Positions 6,980-14,728 of a stretch of DNA of 40,697 nucleotides are shown here, piece after piece; position 1 is the first letter of the stretch; every line of letters starts with the position of its first letter. The stretch lies in assembly GCA_002842835.1 (NCBI GenBank), contig PHEG01000002.1, positions 1 through 40,697 of the forward strand, written 5' to 3'. Made by a program: the position numbers and the translations under genes. A model generated the notes under the pieces. It worked only from the letters and a program-made list of their open reading frames with translations, was not told where the DNA came from and ran no database searches. The stretch is from Alphaproteobacteria bacterium HGW-Alphaproteobacteria-2. Lineage in GTDB: Bacteria; Pseudomonadota; Alphaproteobacteria; Rhodobacterales; Rhodobacteraceae.

Positions 6980-9489
6980 CCCAGCACCCCGCCCACGCGG
7001 TCGATCTCGCGCTGCCGGATCGGCAGCACGCTGTCGGAAAAGCGGTCGATGCCCTCGCGCGTCACCCGCGCCGCCACCCGCTCGGAGGAGGCCTCGATCC
7101 GCGCGTCCAGGTCTCCCGAGAGCCGCAGATCGACCATCAGGCGCTCGGGCCCTCCGCCCGCGCCGCCGCCCCCGGCGCCGCCGCGTCCGCCGGGGGGCGC
7201 GAAGCCCGGGCCGCCCACCCGCCCGCCAGCCGCCAGCCGTGTCAGCCCGCGCCCGCTGTTGATCGCCTCCAGCAGCGGCAGGCTGCGCGCGGCCGAGGCG
7301 GCGTTGACCACGAACTCCCCGTCCGAGAGCAGCGCCGGGATGCGGTCGTCGCGCGGCCCGCCCGGGCCGCTGACCCGCCCGCCGCCCGCCGCCTTCACGG
7401 CGCCGCCCAAGATGTCTCCGATCAGCCCGCCGCCGTCGCCGAAGAAGCTGGCGAGCGGCCCCTGGCCCAGCAGCGCCCCCTGCGCCACGGTGCGCAACAG
7501 CGTCGAGAGCAGGTTCTTCAGCACGTCCTCGGCCTTCTCGCCGCGGAAGACGACGCCGTCGAGGAAGTCGAAGGCCGCCTGACCCACGCCCTCGAAGATC
7601 GCGCGCTGCGCCTCGAGGGTCTCGTCGAGGCGCAGGTTCGCGGCGATCTCCGCCTCGATCTCGCGCGTCTGCTCGGCCGTCGCCCCGGTCAGCTGCCCGC
7701 GCAGTCGGATCATCTCGCGCTGTATCGGGTCTGTCTCCAGCAGCAGGTCGCGCTCGTCTCTCAGCCGTGCGAAGACCCGCTCGATGGCCTCCGCCTGCCG
7801 CTCGGCCTCGCGCGTCTCGGCCGAGCGTCCGCCGCCCCCCTGGCGGGAGCGCTCGCTGTCGAAGGTCCGCGCCGCCTGGGCCGCGATCTGCCTGCCGATG
7901 TCGCTCTGCGGGTCCTGCACGTCGGCCGCGCGCAGCTGGCGGCGGACGAATGCGTCGCGGTCGGGCAGGCGCGCGATCTCCTCGCGCTCGCGCAAGCTGT
8001 CCAGGACATTGCCCTGGCGCTGCGCCAGCCGCTCCGCCTCCATCGCCTCCAGCTTGTTGCGGATGGCAATTGCCTCGCCATCGATGGCGGCGCCGTGCTC
8101 GTTACGCAGGCGGATCATCTCTCGCTGCACAGGGTCCGCCACGAACATCAGCTGCAGCTCCAGATCCAGCGAAGCTGACAGATCCCTGACCGCCTGTTCC
8201 TGCCGCCGCGCCTCGTTGGCCGCATCCTCGGCGGCGCGCATGGCGGCGGCCTGTGCCTCCGCTTCGTCGAAGCGCCTTTGCACGAGCGTCTCGAGCACGG
8301 CCGCCTCGGCGGTCCCCTCGGCCACTCCCGCCTTGCGCGTCGCCTCGAATTGCGCCTGCGCGACCTCGCCGCGCTGCAGGGCCGCGATCTCCTGCTCGAT
8401 CGAGCCGCGCACGGCCTCGAAGCGCTCGCGCGCCGCTTCGGCCGCAGCCTCCGCCGCATTGCGTGCGGCCTCGTCCTCGTTCTCGCGGGCTGCACCCAGC
8501 CTGCCCTCGACCGCGGCCAGATCGGCCTGCCGCGCGGCGATGCGGGCCTCGATCTCTCGCAGCCGAGCTTCAAGCCCCTCTGCCTGGCGCGCGGGAAACG
8601 GGTCGCCAGCGCCGCGCAGGGAAGCGGCCAGCGCACTCATGCGACGGCGGTCCGCCTCGAGATCGGCGATCTCGGACGATATCTCGAAGGCCGCAACGCG
8701 GTCCGGCGGAAAGAGGTCCTCGCGGATGCGCGCCACGCCGCGGGCCATCTGCTCCAGTACGGCGGGCAGCCGCACACTCTCGCTGATGACGCGCCCCATC
8801 TCCTCGCGCAGCAGCCGCAGCTCCTCGGTCAGGGTATCCCCTGCTCCCGCCAGCGTGCCGCGCGCAGCAGCCTCGCCTGCTCCTCCGACCTGGCGGCGCA
8901 CCTGCGCGAGGATAAGTGCCTGCGCCTCGGCCGCGCGGCCGGTGTCCTGCATCACGCGGATCATCTCGATCTGTGCTGCGGAAAAACTGACGCCCACCCG
9001 CCGCAGGGCTGCGAGGCCCTGTTCCGGGTCCTCCAGCGCCTTGGCGAGCTGCACTGCGGACGAGCTGAGCGTGCCGAAGCCGGTTGCTGCGAGATCCTGA
9101 GACAGGCTCAGCACCTCGTCGAACGTCTGTCCGGCGATGGAACGGAAGGTCAGCAGTTGCGCCGCCGCCGCTCGAACCTCGCCGGTGGAAGCAAGCGTCG
9201 CCAGGCCGACGCTGCGCGCCTGCCGCTCGATCTGCTCTATGGTGCGTCCCGCGGCACCGCCGGTGGCGCGGATCAGCTGCTCGGTCGTTCGGATCTGCCT
9301 CTCCACATCCGCGAAGGCGCGCAGCGCCAGTCCCGCAGCGGCCACCATGGCGGCGCCCATGGCCGCGCCAGCGCGCCCGGCCACTCTTGCCGCCCCCTCG
9401 ACGCGCCGCGTGCCCTCCGCCGTGGCGTCGAGTTCGCGCACTGCCTGGCGCGCATCCGCGGCAATCCGCATGGACACCGTGAAGCTCAT
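6976..9489 (-). CDS. Tail tape measure protein
   Basis: 837 residues; sets tail length and leaves the tube during infection. The N-terminal domain (MSFTVSMRIAADARQAVREL) is followed by a hydrophobic AGAAMGAAMVAAAGLALRAF helix and then long alanine/arginine/glutamate-rich coiled-coil stretches (about 270-650). A glycine-rich hydrophobic C-terminus contains DILGGAVKAAGGGRVSGPGG and LLSDGEFVVNAASA, the latter a motif common at tape-measure C-termini. An internal repeat is visible: DP(V/I)QREMIRLR occurs twice about 136 residues apart. The usual rule of about 1.5 angstroms per residue predicts a tail near 125 nm. A long tape measure with no sheath gene supports a siphovirus tail. Confidence 0.9.
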   Translation of the reverse strand: MSFTVSMRIAADARQAVRELDATAEGTRRVEGAARVAGRAGAAMGAAMVAAAGLALRAFADVERQIRTTEQLIRATGGAAGRTIEQIERQARSVGLATLASTGEVRAAAAQLLTFRSIAGQTFDEVLSLSQDLAATGFGTLSSSAVQLAKALEDPEQGLAALRRVGVSFSAAQIEMIRVMQDTGRAAEAQALILAQVRRQVGGAGEAAARGTLAGAGDTLTEELRLLREEMGRVISESVRLPAVLEQMARGVARIREDLFPPDRVAAFEISSEIADLEADRRRMSALAASLRGAGDPFPARQAEGLEARLREIEARIAARQADLAAVEGRLGAARENEDEAARNAAEAAAEAARERFEAVRGSIEQEIAALQRGEVAQAQFEATRKAGVAEGTAEAAVLETLVQRRFDEAEAQAAAMRAAEDAANEARRQEQAVRDLSASLDLELQLMFVADPVQREMIRLRNEHGAAIDGEAIAIRNKLEAMEAERLAQRQGNVLDSLREREEIARLPDRDAFVRRQLRAADVQDPQSDIGRQIAAQAARTFDSERSRQGGGGRSAETREAERQAEAIERVFARLRDERDLLLETDPIQREMIRLRGQLTGATAEQTREIEAEIAANLRLDETLEAQRAIFEGVGQAAFDFLDGVVFRGEKAEDVLKNLLSTLLRTVAQGALLGQGPLASFFGDGGGLIGDILGGAVKAAGGGRVSGPGGPRDDRIPALLSDGEFVVNAASAARSLPLLEAINSGRGLTRLAAGGRVGGPGFAPPGGRGGAGGGGAGGGPERLMVDLRLSGDLDARIEASSERVAARVTREGIDRFSDSVLPIRQREIDRVGGVLG

Positions 9490-9502
9490 GTCAGTGCCCC
9501 TC

Positions 9503-9880
9503 TCACCCGGCCCGGCCGTTCATCGCGCGCACCGCCTCGGCTTCCATCACCTGCAGCCCCGCCCAGATCGCGGGCGTCACCCGGATCCCCGCGGCGGCGA
9601 GGCCGCAGCGCACGCCCGTGTAGTCGAGGCCGATCACAGCGATCCCACCCATGCCGCCCGCCACGACGCGCCACTGCGAGGCGACGGCCAGGAAGGCCAG
9701 CACGGCGGGCACGTTCTGGCGCCACACGCCCTCGTGCGGCTCCTCGCGCCGCGCGGCCAGCGCGTCCAGATCCCCGGGCGGCACGCCGAAGGCGCGCGCC
9801 TGCTCCAGGATATCCGGGCCGGGCGGCTCGGCCGTCTCCGCACCGCGGGCCCACTCCCGCGCCGCCCATCTCAGTTTCCC
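9503..9880 (-). CDS. gpT-like tail chaperone extension (DUF1799-like), made by -1 frameshift from the gpG-like gene
   Basis: About 124 codons in the -1 frame relative to the preceding chaperone gene, with no ATG at their start. The readable protein begins KLRWAAREWARG right after the slippery site and carries the DUF1799-like pattern VWRQNVPAVLAFLAVASQWR, then GLDYTGVRCGLAAAGI and LQVMEAEAVRAMNG. In lambda-type phages the second chaperone is produced only as a fusion (gpGT). Here the fusion would be about 232 residues. An internal GTG start (GVPPGD) is possible but lacks a clear ribosome site. It lies just before the tape measure, as expected. Confidence 0.8.
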   Translation of the reverse strand, partial: GKLRWAAREWARGAETAEPPGPDILEQARAFGVPPGDLDALAARREEPHEGVWRQNVPAVLAFLAVASQWRVVAGGMGGIAVIGLDYTGVRCGLAAAGIRVTPAIWAGLQVMEAEAVRAMNGRAG

Positions 9881-10200
9881 TCCACGACCCTGGTCTGCGC
9901 GCGGACATAGGCGCGTACCAGCGCCAGCCGCACATGCGGCAGCGCCAGCACGCGCTCGCGCAGCTCGTCGTTGTAGTCGAGTGCCTTCCCGGCCTCGTCC
10001 ACCAAATCCTCGAGCCGCACCAGAACGCGCCGCAGGTACTCCTTCGAGGCCTCGGCCGCGCCCAGGTCGCCGGTGTCCGTCTCGGCTTCCGGCAGGATGC
10101 GGAAGCGCGCCTTCAGCGTCTCCGCCTTCCAGCCGCCGTCGACGGGCACCTGCACCTCGACCGAGTGGGTGAATTCTGGGTTGTCCACGATGCGGAACAT
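9871..10200 (-). CDS. Tail assembly chaperone (gpG-like)
   Basis: 109 residues ending VVEGN at the slippery site. It is helical and charged (EYLRRVLVRLEDLVDEAGKA, DYNDELRERVLALPHVR), starting MFRIVDNPEFTHSVEVQVPV. Chaperones of this type coat the tape measure and recruit tube subunits; a minority of ribosomes shift to make the GT fusion. Position between the tail tube gene and the tape measure matches lambda G and its many analogues. The family name is assigned from order and the frameshift rather than from a diagnostic motif. Confidence 0.8.
   Translation of the reverse strand: MFRIVDNPEFTHSVEVQVPVDGGWKAETLKARFRILPEAETDTGDLGAAEASKEYLRRVLVRLEDLVDEAGKALDYNDELRERVLALPHVRLALVRAYVRAQTRVVEGN
9874..9880 (-). 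other. Programmed -1 ribosomal frameshift site GGGAAAC
   Basis: On the minus strand the gpG-like gene ends GAG GGA AAC TGA. The heptamer G GGA AAC is in the exact X XXY YYZ register for -1 slippage, and the zero-frame stop follows at once. After slipping, GGG AAA CTG continues into the 124-codon downstream frame. A possible stimulatory stem lies downstream (CGCGGG paired with CCCGCG within about 30 nt). Confidence 0.85.
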
Positions 10201-10221
10201 CTCGCCTCCTCGGGTTCGGGG

Positions 10222-11154
10222 TCAGGTTAGGGTCAGGGTCCACTGGTCGTCGCCTGCGACGGGCAGCGGCACCAGGCGCAACGGCCACTCCTTGATGCCC
10301 TGCTGGTTTTCCAGGCCCTGCGGGCGCTGCACCTGCGCCGAGGGGACGTCGATCTGCGCGATCCGTCCCGCCTGCGTGCCGTGGCGCAGCGCCACCGCCA
10401 CGCGGGTCTGGTCGCGCGCGATCTGGAAGGGGTCCCACGTCGTCAGCGGCAGCGCCTCCACCCGGGTCTCCACCAGCTCGGCGCGCTCGGTGACGATCAC
10501 CTGCTCGGCACCCACCAGGAAGCGGCCCTCCACGGTGTTGCCCAGCGCGAGCGAGAAGGCGCGCATCACCAGCGCCTGCCCGCCGATGGTGAAGAGCGGC
10601 GTGCGCGCGCTCGTCACCGGATCGGGCGCCTGGAAGTTCGTGAGTGTCGGCACCGGCGGGGCCTGCTCGACGGGCAGGGTGAAGAGGCCGCGGAACTCGA
10701 AGCGCAGCTTCGGGTTGGTCTGCGCGTCGAGCGCCATGGTCACGGTGCCGCGCGCCCCGGAGAGGGCATAGAGCGTGGAGCCGATCCAGAGCTTCAGCGT
10801 CAGGCTCTCGTGGCCCTGCGTCACCGGGTTGTAGGTGACAGAGACCGCCGCGGCGACGGTCTGCGCGATGCCGCAGCCGCGCAGCAGCGGGCCCCAGGCT
10901 GGCGGCGCACCCGCGGTGCCCGATGGCGCCAGCTCCACCTCGAAGGTAAGCTGCGCGCTCAGCTCCACCGGCAGCGTGGCCTGCGCGCCCAGCGTGGCCA
11001 GCTCCAGCTCGCGGCTCAGGTCGGTGCCGTCCATCGGCGTGATGGCGATGTTCTGCGCCAGGATGGCGTTCGCCGCCGCGGTCAGCCCCGGGTCGGTGCC
11101 GTATATCGCCTCGACCCCGGCCAGCAGGACCCTCTCTTTGAAGCGGATGGTCAT
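10222..11154 (-). CDS. Major tail tube protein
   Basis: 310 residues beginning MTIRFKERVLLAGVEAIYGT, the common opening of siphovirus tube proteins that self-assemble into the hollow tail. The chain is beta-rich with repeated strands and includes PTLTNFQAPDPV, near a segment seen in tube proteins, then a second beta domain. It follows the tail terminator and a small gene by ATGA overlap and precedes the chaperones. At 310 residues it is larger than the minimal tube (about 150-250), so a second surface domain is likely. Confidence 0.8.
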   Translation of the reverse strand: MTIRFKERVLLAGVEAIYGTDPGLTAAANAILAQNIAITPMDGTDLSRELELATLGAQATLPVELSAQLTFEVELAPSGTAGAPPAWGPLLRGCGIAQTVAAAVSVTYNPVTQGHESLTLKLWIGSTLYALSGARGTVTMALDAQTNPKLRFEFRGLFTLPVEQAPPVPTLTNFQAPDPVTSARTPLFTIGGQALVMRAFSLALGNTVEGRFLVGAEQVIVTERAELVETRVEALPLTTWDPFQIARDQTRVAVALRHGTQAGRIAQIDVPSAQVQRPQGLENQQGIKEWPLRLVPLPVAGDDQWTLTLT

Positions 11155-11303
11155 TCCTTGGTCTCCTTGCGGCGGCGCGCGGGCCTCGGGGCCCCGTCCG
11201 CGCCGGTGGTGGTGTCTTCGGCAGGCACCAGCCTGCCGTCCTCGATGCGCCAGCTGCCGCCCTTGCGCGGCAGCGGGGCCTTGGCGGTGTCGTCTGCGGT
11301 CAT
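11151..11303 (-). CDS. Small basic phage protein (50 residues)
   Basis: Very short gene encoding MTADDTAKAPLPRKGGSW and ending PARRRKETKE. It overlaps the upstream stop by ATGA (11300-11303) and the downstream start by ATGA (11151-11154), which is strong support that it is real. RIEDGRLVPAED looks like a small beta hairpin and the end is strongly basic. It stands where Mu-like phages have the small gp38-type (DUF2635) gene beside the tail genes, but no clear similarity is seen. Confidence 0.65.
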   Translation of the reverse strand: MTADDTAKAPLPRKGGSWRIEDGRLVPAEDTTTGADGAPRPARRRKETKE

Positions 11304-11734
11304 GGCGTGATCCTCAGGTGGTCGGTCAGGGTCAGGTCGATCTGGTAGACGATGGTGCCCGCGCTGATCGCCACGAGCTGCCCGCGCGAGAGGCGCAAAA
11401 CGCCGGTCGCCTGTGCCGGGGCCCAGCCCGCCAGCGCCGCGATCACCGTGTCGATCAGCGCCTCGAGCCCGGCCAGGGCGCGCCCGCCGGTCGGCTCGTA
11501 TCCGCGCCAGGTCAGCACCACGGCCACCGTCTCGTCGAAAGCCTGTCGGAAGAGCCCGGCCGCGGCGTCGGCCTGCAGCCCGCGCAGCCCGAGCGGCAGA
11601 ACATGCGCGGCGGGCGTGACCTGCGGCAGGCGGTTCTCGCGCATGAGCGCCGAAAGCTCGGCCGCGCCCTCGATGCGCCCGGCCAGATCGGGCACCCTTT
11701 CGGCCAGCCGCGCGATGACCTCGGCAACCAGCAT
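11300..11734 (-). CDS. Tail terminator-like protein (gp37-type)
   Basis: 144 residues. MLVAEVIARLAERVPDLAGR followed by strands (AVVLTWRGYEPTGGRAL) and a helix (LEALIDTVIAALAGW), ending VYQIDLTLTDHLRITP, fits the alpha/beta fold of tail terminator or completion proteins. It starts by TGATG overlap with the DUF1320 gene and precedes the tube gene, matching Mu gp37-like and lambda U-like positions. Assignment rests mainly on order and general shape. Confidence 0.65.
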   Translation of the reverse strand: MLVAEVIARLAERVPDLAGRIEGAAELSALMRENRLPQVTPAAHVLPLGLRGLQADAAAGLFRQAFDETVAVVLTWRGYEPTGGRALAGLEALIDTVIAALAGWAPAQATGVLRLSRGQLVAISAGTIVYQIDLTLTDHLRITP

Positions 11735-12162
11735 CAGATGAAACCCTTCAGGTTTTCGGCCGTCATCGGCCGCGCGCGGTCGGTGCTGCGCGCGCCCCCG
11801 CCGCCGGTGGTGGCGGGTTCGGCCCCCGCGGCGCTCAGCCGCACCGAGCCGTTCGAAAGGGCTTCGAGCGTGCGTATCGCGGCCTTGTAATCGGTCTCGA
11901 CCTTCGCATCCGGCGCCCCCGGATGCAGCTTCCAGATCGCGATGTCCTGTGCCAGCGCCGCGACCAGCGCGGGCACGGCCTGCAGCGGCAGCCGGTAGCG
12001 CACCGCCAGGTAGCCGTCGATCAGCGCGTCGGTCTCGGCCAGGGCGCGGTCCACCGCGGCGAGATCGATCGTGCCGGCCGGGGTCTGCGCGCGGTCGGTC
12101 AACGCGATCAGCATCCGCTCGCCGAAGCGGGCACTCAGGGCAGAAAGATCGGTATAGGCCAT
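11734..12162 (-). CDS. DUF1320 / Mu gp36-like head-tail connector protein
   Basis: 142 residues. MAYTDLSALSARFGERMLIAL, then ALIDGYLAVRYRLPLQAVPALVA-type text and DIAIWKLHP, is the standard DUF1320 pattern of Mu gp36-like proteins thought to act in head-tail joining. The C-terminus (SAAGAEPATTGGGGARSTDR) is a flexible glycine/serine tail. It links the capsid and fibre region to the tail operon. Confidence 0.85.
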   Translation of the reverse strand: MAYTDLSALSARFGERMLIALTDRAQTPAGTIDLAAVDRALAETDALIDGYLAVRYRLPLQAVPALVAALAQDIAIWKLHPGAPDAKVETDYKAAIRTLEALSNGSVRLSAAGAEPATTGGGGARSTDRARPMTAENLKGFI

Positions 12163-12175
12163 GTCCCCTCCTCCC

Positions 12176-12475
12176 TCAGGCCGCCCGCAGCGAGCGGCGT
12201 ATCTCGATGCCCGTCTCGACCGACTGCGTGCCGCGTCCGGGGATCGAGACGCGCACCTCCAGCCGCCCGCTGCCCGCGGGCAGGGTATCCGCGGGTACGC
12301 TCACAGTGACGGATGTCGCACCTATCCCGACGGGAAGGCTCACGGCCGCACCACCGCCGATGCGCGCCAGCCCCTCGGCGCTTGCCCCGGCGAGGTCGAT
12401 GGGCTGGCCGGTGGACTTCTCGACCACCGGCACCGAAAGATGCCAGTCGCTCAGCTCGTGAAAGGAAATATTCAT
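12176..12475 (-). CDS. Small beta-sandwich phage structural protein
   Basis: 99 residues from the ATG at 12475, chosen because GGAGG lies four bases upstream and the ATG overlaps the fibre gene's stop; a longer frame to 12490 has no signal. FHELSDWHLSVPVVEKSTGQ, LARIGGGAAVSLPVG and GSGRLEVRVSIPG suggest an all-beta immunoglobulin-like domain. It is coupled to the large fibre gene, so it may form the fibre's base or collar. Not named to a family. Confidence 0.65.
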   Translation of the reverse strand: MNISFHELSDWHLSVPVVEKSTGQPIDLAGASAEGLARIGGGAAVSLPVGIGATSVTVSVPADTLPAGSGRLEVRVSIPGRGTQSVETGIEIRRSLRAA

Positions 12476-14724
12476 GCGACCTCCTCCCATTCCAGCTTAA
12501 TTACGGGCTCGGTCCACGCCAGGCCGATCATCGGCACATGCCAGGCCAGCGGCACGACGGGATCGTCGCACCACCGGAGCGTTAGGATGGCGTTGATCCT
12601 GGCTGCGCCATCGAGGCCAGCCAGACCCGCCAGGGCCGCGATTGATCCGGGCGGGGACAACAGGTTCGCCGCCGCCGCCGCCGCCGCCGCCGCGATGGCG
12701 GCAAGATCGGCCCCGGGTGTGATCACCTCCGCCTGTGCCCAGGCCCGCGCCGCCGACTGCGCGGAGACGCTGACCCCTGGCGCGTCGATGCCCGCAGCAG
12801 TCCCGGCATGCGCGCCTGCCGATCCGTCGATGCGCCCCGCCGGGGCCAGAACCGTCGCCTGCACCGCGACTTCCGCCTGAGCCCCGCTGGCCGCGCGAAT
12901 AACCGGCACCGGGGCCAGGACATCCGCCGCCGATGCCGCCATCTGCGCCGCCGACTGCGCGGCGAAGGTGGCAGCCGGGGCCAGCACCGCGCCTGCCACT
13001 CCGGAAGCTGCCGCCGTGTCTGCGGCCAGCGCGGCAACCGGAGCCTCGATGCCAGACTGTGCGCCTGCCGCCGCGCCGGACTGCGCCGCAACCTGCCCTG
13101 CCACACTATCCAGCGCCGCCGCTGCCTGCACGCTCGCCCCGACCGAGGCTGCGATCCCGGACGCGGGCGCATGCACCGTGGCCGCCGCTGCCGCCGTCAT
13201 CGAGACCGCCACCGAGAAGCCGCCACGCGGTGCGGTGATGCCAACGGATGCACCGGCGGCGGCGGATGCCCCGGCAGCGACGGTGGCGGCGGGCGAGGTG
13301 ATCGCGACATCGGCGGCCACACCGGGCGCGGGCATCGCATACTGCACGTTCGCCGTGATCGCGTCGATCTGAACCGCGTTCCGCGCGGACCCGCTGCCGC
13401 CCACGCCAGCCGTCGCGACCTGCACGTCCACATCGACGAGACCATTCAGGATCGCGCCGTCGAAGGTGTATTGCAGGTCGGTGCCCGTGGTTGAGGTCAC
13501 CGTGGCTGACGCGCCGGAGATGGTGGCAACCTGCGTTCCGCCCTCCCACAGGGTCACGGCGGTGACGCTCGGGTTGCCGGAGTTGCTGCCCTTCCGCACA
13601 CGCAGGATCACCGTCTGCGTGCCGACCGGCTCCGCGTCCGGGACGGCGGTCAGCCGCCAGCGGGAAGTCCAGGAAACATTGACGTTGACATCGGTTGTCC
13701 ACACGCCGTCGGGCGGGCCGAGCGCGTTATTCGGGGTGGCGACCGTGCCGGTGACGTGGCTTGCCGCGTGGATCGTGGCCTGCGTGATGCCCGGCTCGAA
13801 CCATTCGTGCGCGCCGACATCCCAAGCCGGGCCCTGCGGTCGCGGCGTGCCGAATGCGTCTTCGGCGGGACCGATCCAGAACGGGTTGGCGCTGTTGTCC
13901 TGGCCCAGGTTGATCATCTGCGATCCGGGGGTCAGGCGCAAATCTTCCGAGCCAAGCACCGTGCTGACGAACGCGGCATTCGCAAGCGACATGGCCGCTG
14001 CGCCGTTCGTGCCGTCGGGAGAAAAGCAGTTGATCTTGACCCCGAAGGCGTCGAAGCCGACGCCGCCATCGGAAAAGCCGTAGCAGGAAATCGCGTTCAT
14101 CCCGGCAGCCGAGAATGCCGGATTTATCGTTGTCCTTCCAACGCAGTTTATGACGGTCGCTGTGCCCGCAGCGCGGGCAAAGGCGCGCGCCGGGCCGTCC
14201 ACGACGCCGATGCAGTTTACAGCCGCGCCGTCATTGTTGATCAGGAATCCGTGGGCACCGGAGTTGCCTGTCTGGAGGAACGCGGCGCAGTTCACCGCGC
14301 GGCGGGTGGCGTTATTGAGCTCGAAAGCCGTCCTGTCCGTGCCGGTGATCCACACCGCAAGGCCATTGAAGGTGATCGCCGCAGGCTGGTTCGTGAAGGG
14401 AAAGCCGAACCCGTTGTTGATCATCCGCAGATAGGTGCCCGTACCGCGCGACATCGCGTGACGGTTCTCGGGCGGCACGAATATCTCGACGGAGCGGGTC
14501 GCGTCCGTCACCCAGCCCGCGCCGAAATTGAGGATGCCCTGCCGCGCAGTCGCGGGCGTCGAGCGGTAGTTGACCGTCAACTTGCGGTCGAGCGCGACCA
14601 GATCACGCTGCGTCTCTGCGGCGAGCCATGCGTCCAGCGACGGGAAGGCGTCGGCCCATGACGTGCCATTCGCCGCTCCGCCGACTACATCGGTATCGAC
14701 GAAGCGGTTGGCGATCGTGGGCAT
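12472..14724 (-). CDS. Large beta-helix fibre protein with alanine-rich 21-residue repeats
   Basis: 750 residues in four parts. Residues 1-310 look like a right-handed beta-helix (LINNDGAAVNCIGVVDG, VINCVGRTTINP), closing in DVGAHEW as many such helices do. Residues 315-460 form a beta-sandwich-like domain (GVWTTDVNVNVSWTSRWRL). Residues 475-707 hold eleven tandem 21-23-residue repeats of the type [IVL]xxPxxx[IVFL]AA. Residues 722-748 are three 9-residue P[VM][VI]xLxWxx repeats. It is probably a virion fibre or spike recognising a surface glycan; a depolymerase role is possible but no catalytic site is recognised. It sits between head and tail-joining genes rather than after the tail hub, which suggests a head or neck fibre. 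The start has AGAGG upstream. Confidence 0.75.
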   Translation of the reverse strand: MPTIANRFVDTDVVGGAANGTSWADAFPSLDAWLAAETQRDLVALDRKLTVNYRSTPATARQGILNFGAGWVTDATRSVEIFVPPENRHAMSRGTGTYLRMINNGFGFPFTNQPAAITFNGLAVWITGTDRTAFELNNATRRAVNCAAFLQTGNSGAHGFLINNDGAAVNCIGVVDGPARAFARAAGTATVINCVGRTTINPAFSAAGMNAISCYGFSDGGVGFDAFGVKINCFSPDGTNGAAAMSLANAAFVSTVLGSEDLRLTPGSQMINLGQDNSANPFWIGPAEDAFGTPRPQGPAWDVGAHEWFEPGITQATIHAASHVTGTVATPNNALGPPDGVWTTDVNVNVSWTSRWRLTAVPDAEPVGTQTVILRVRKGSNSGNPSVTAVTLWEGGTQVATISGASATVTSTTGTDLQYTFDGAILNGLVDVDVQVATAGVGGSGSARNAVQIDAITANVQYAMPAPGVAADVAITSPAATVAAGASAAAGASVGITAPRGGFSVAVSMTAAAAATVHAPASGIAASVGASVQAAAALDSVAGQVAAQSGAAAGAQSGIEAPVAALAADTAAASGVAGAVLAPAATFAAQSAAQMAASAADVLAPVPVIRAASGAQAEVAVQATVLAPAGRIDGSAGAHAGTAAGIDAPGVSVSAQSAARAWAQAEVITPGADLAAIAAAAAAAAANLLSPPGSIAALAGLAGLDGAARINAILTLRWCDDPVVPLAWHVPMIGLAWTEPVIKLEWEEVA
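12601..13302 (-). repeat. Eleven tandem 63-bp-period coding repeats (fibre shaft)
   Basis: Encodes protein repeats beginning ITSP, ITAP, VHAP, LDSV, IEAP, VLAP, VLAP, VLAP, IDAP, VITP and LLSP, each 21 residues except two of 22 and 23. Position 4 is proline in ten, position 8 is always V, F, I or L, and the remainder is Ala/Ser/Gly/Gln. DNA identity between copies is modest, so the array is old or under protein-level selection. It includes a (GCC)n run near 12671-12693 encoding polyalanine. Confidence 0.8.
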
Positions 14725-14728
14725 CTTG

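Noticed and set aside
8278-10230. 650-codon plus-strand frame opposite the tape measure and chaperones
   Set aside because: Antisense of coiled-coil coding DNA; it crosses the frameshift junction without sense.
12671-12693. (GCC)n tract as a phase-variation switch
   Set aside because: It is a trinucleotide run in frame encoding polyalanine, so slippage would change length but not frame; on-off switching is not expected.
13756-14661. Plus-strand frames opposite the beta-helix fibre gene
   Set aside because: No domain or ribosome site; the minus strand gives regular beta-helix rungs and repeats.
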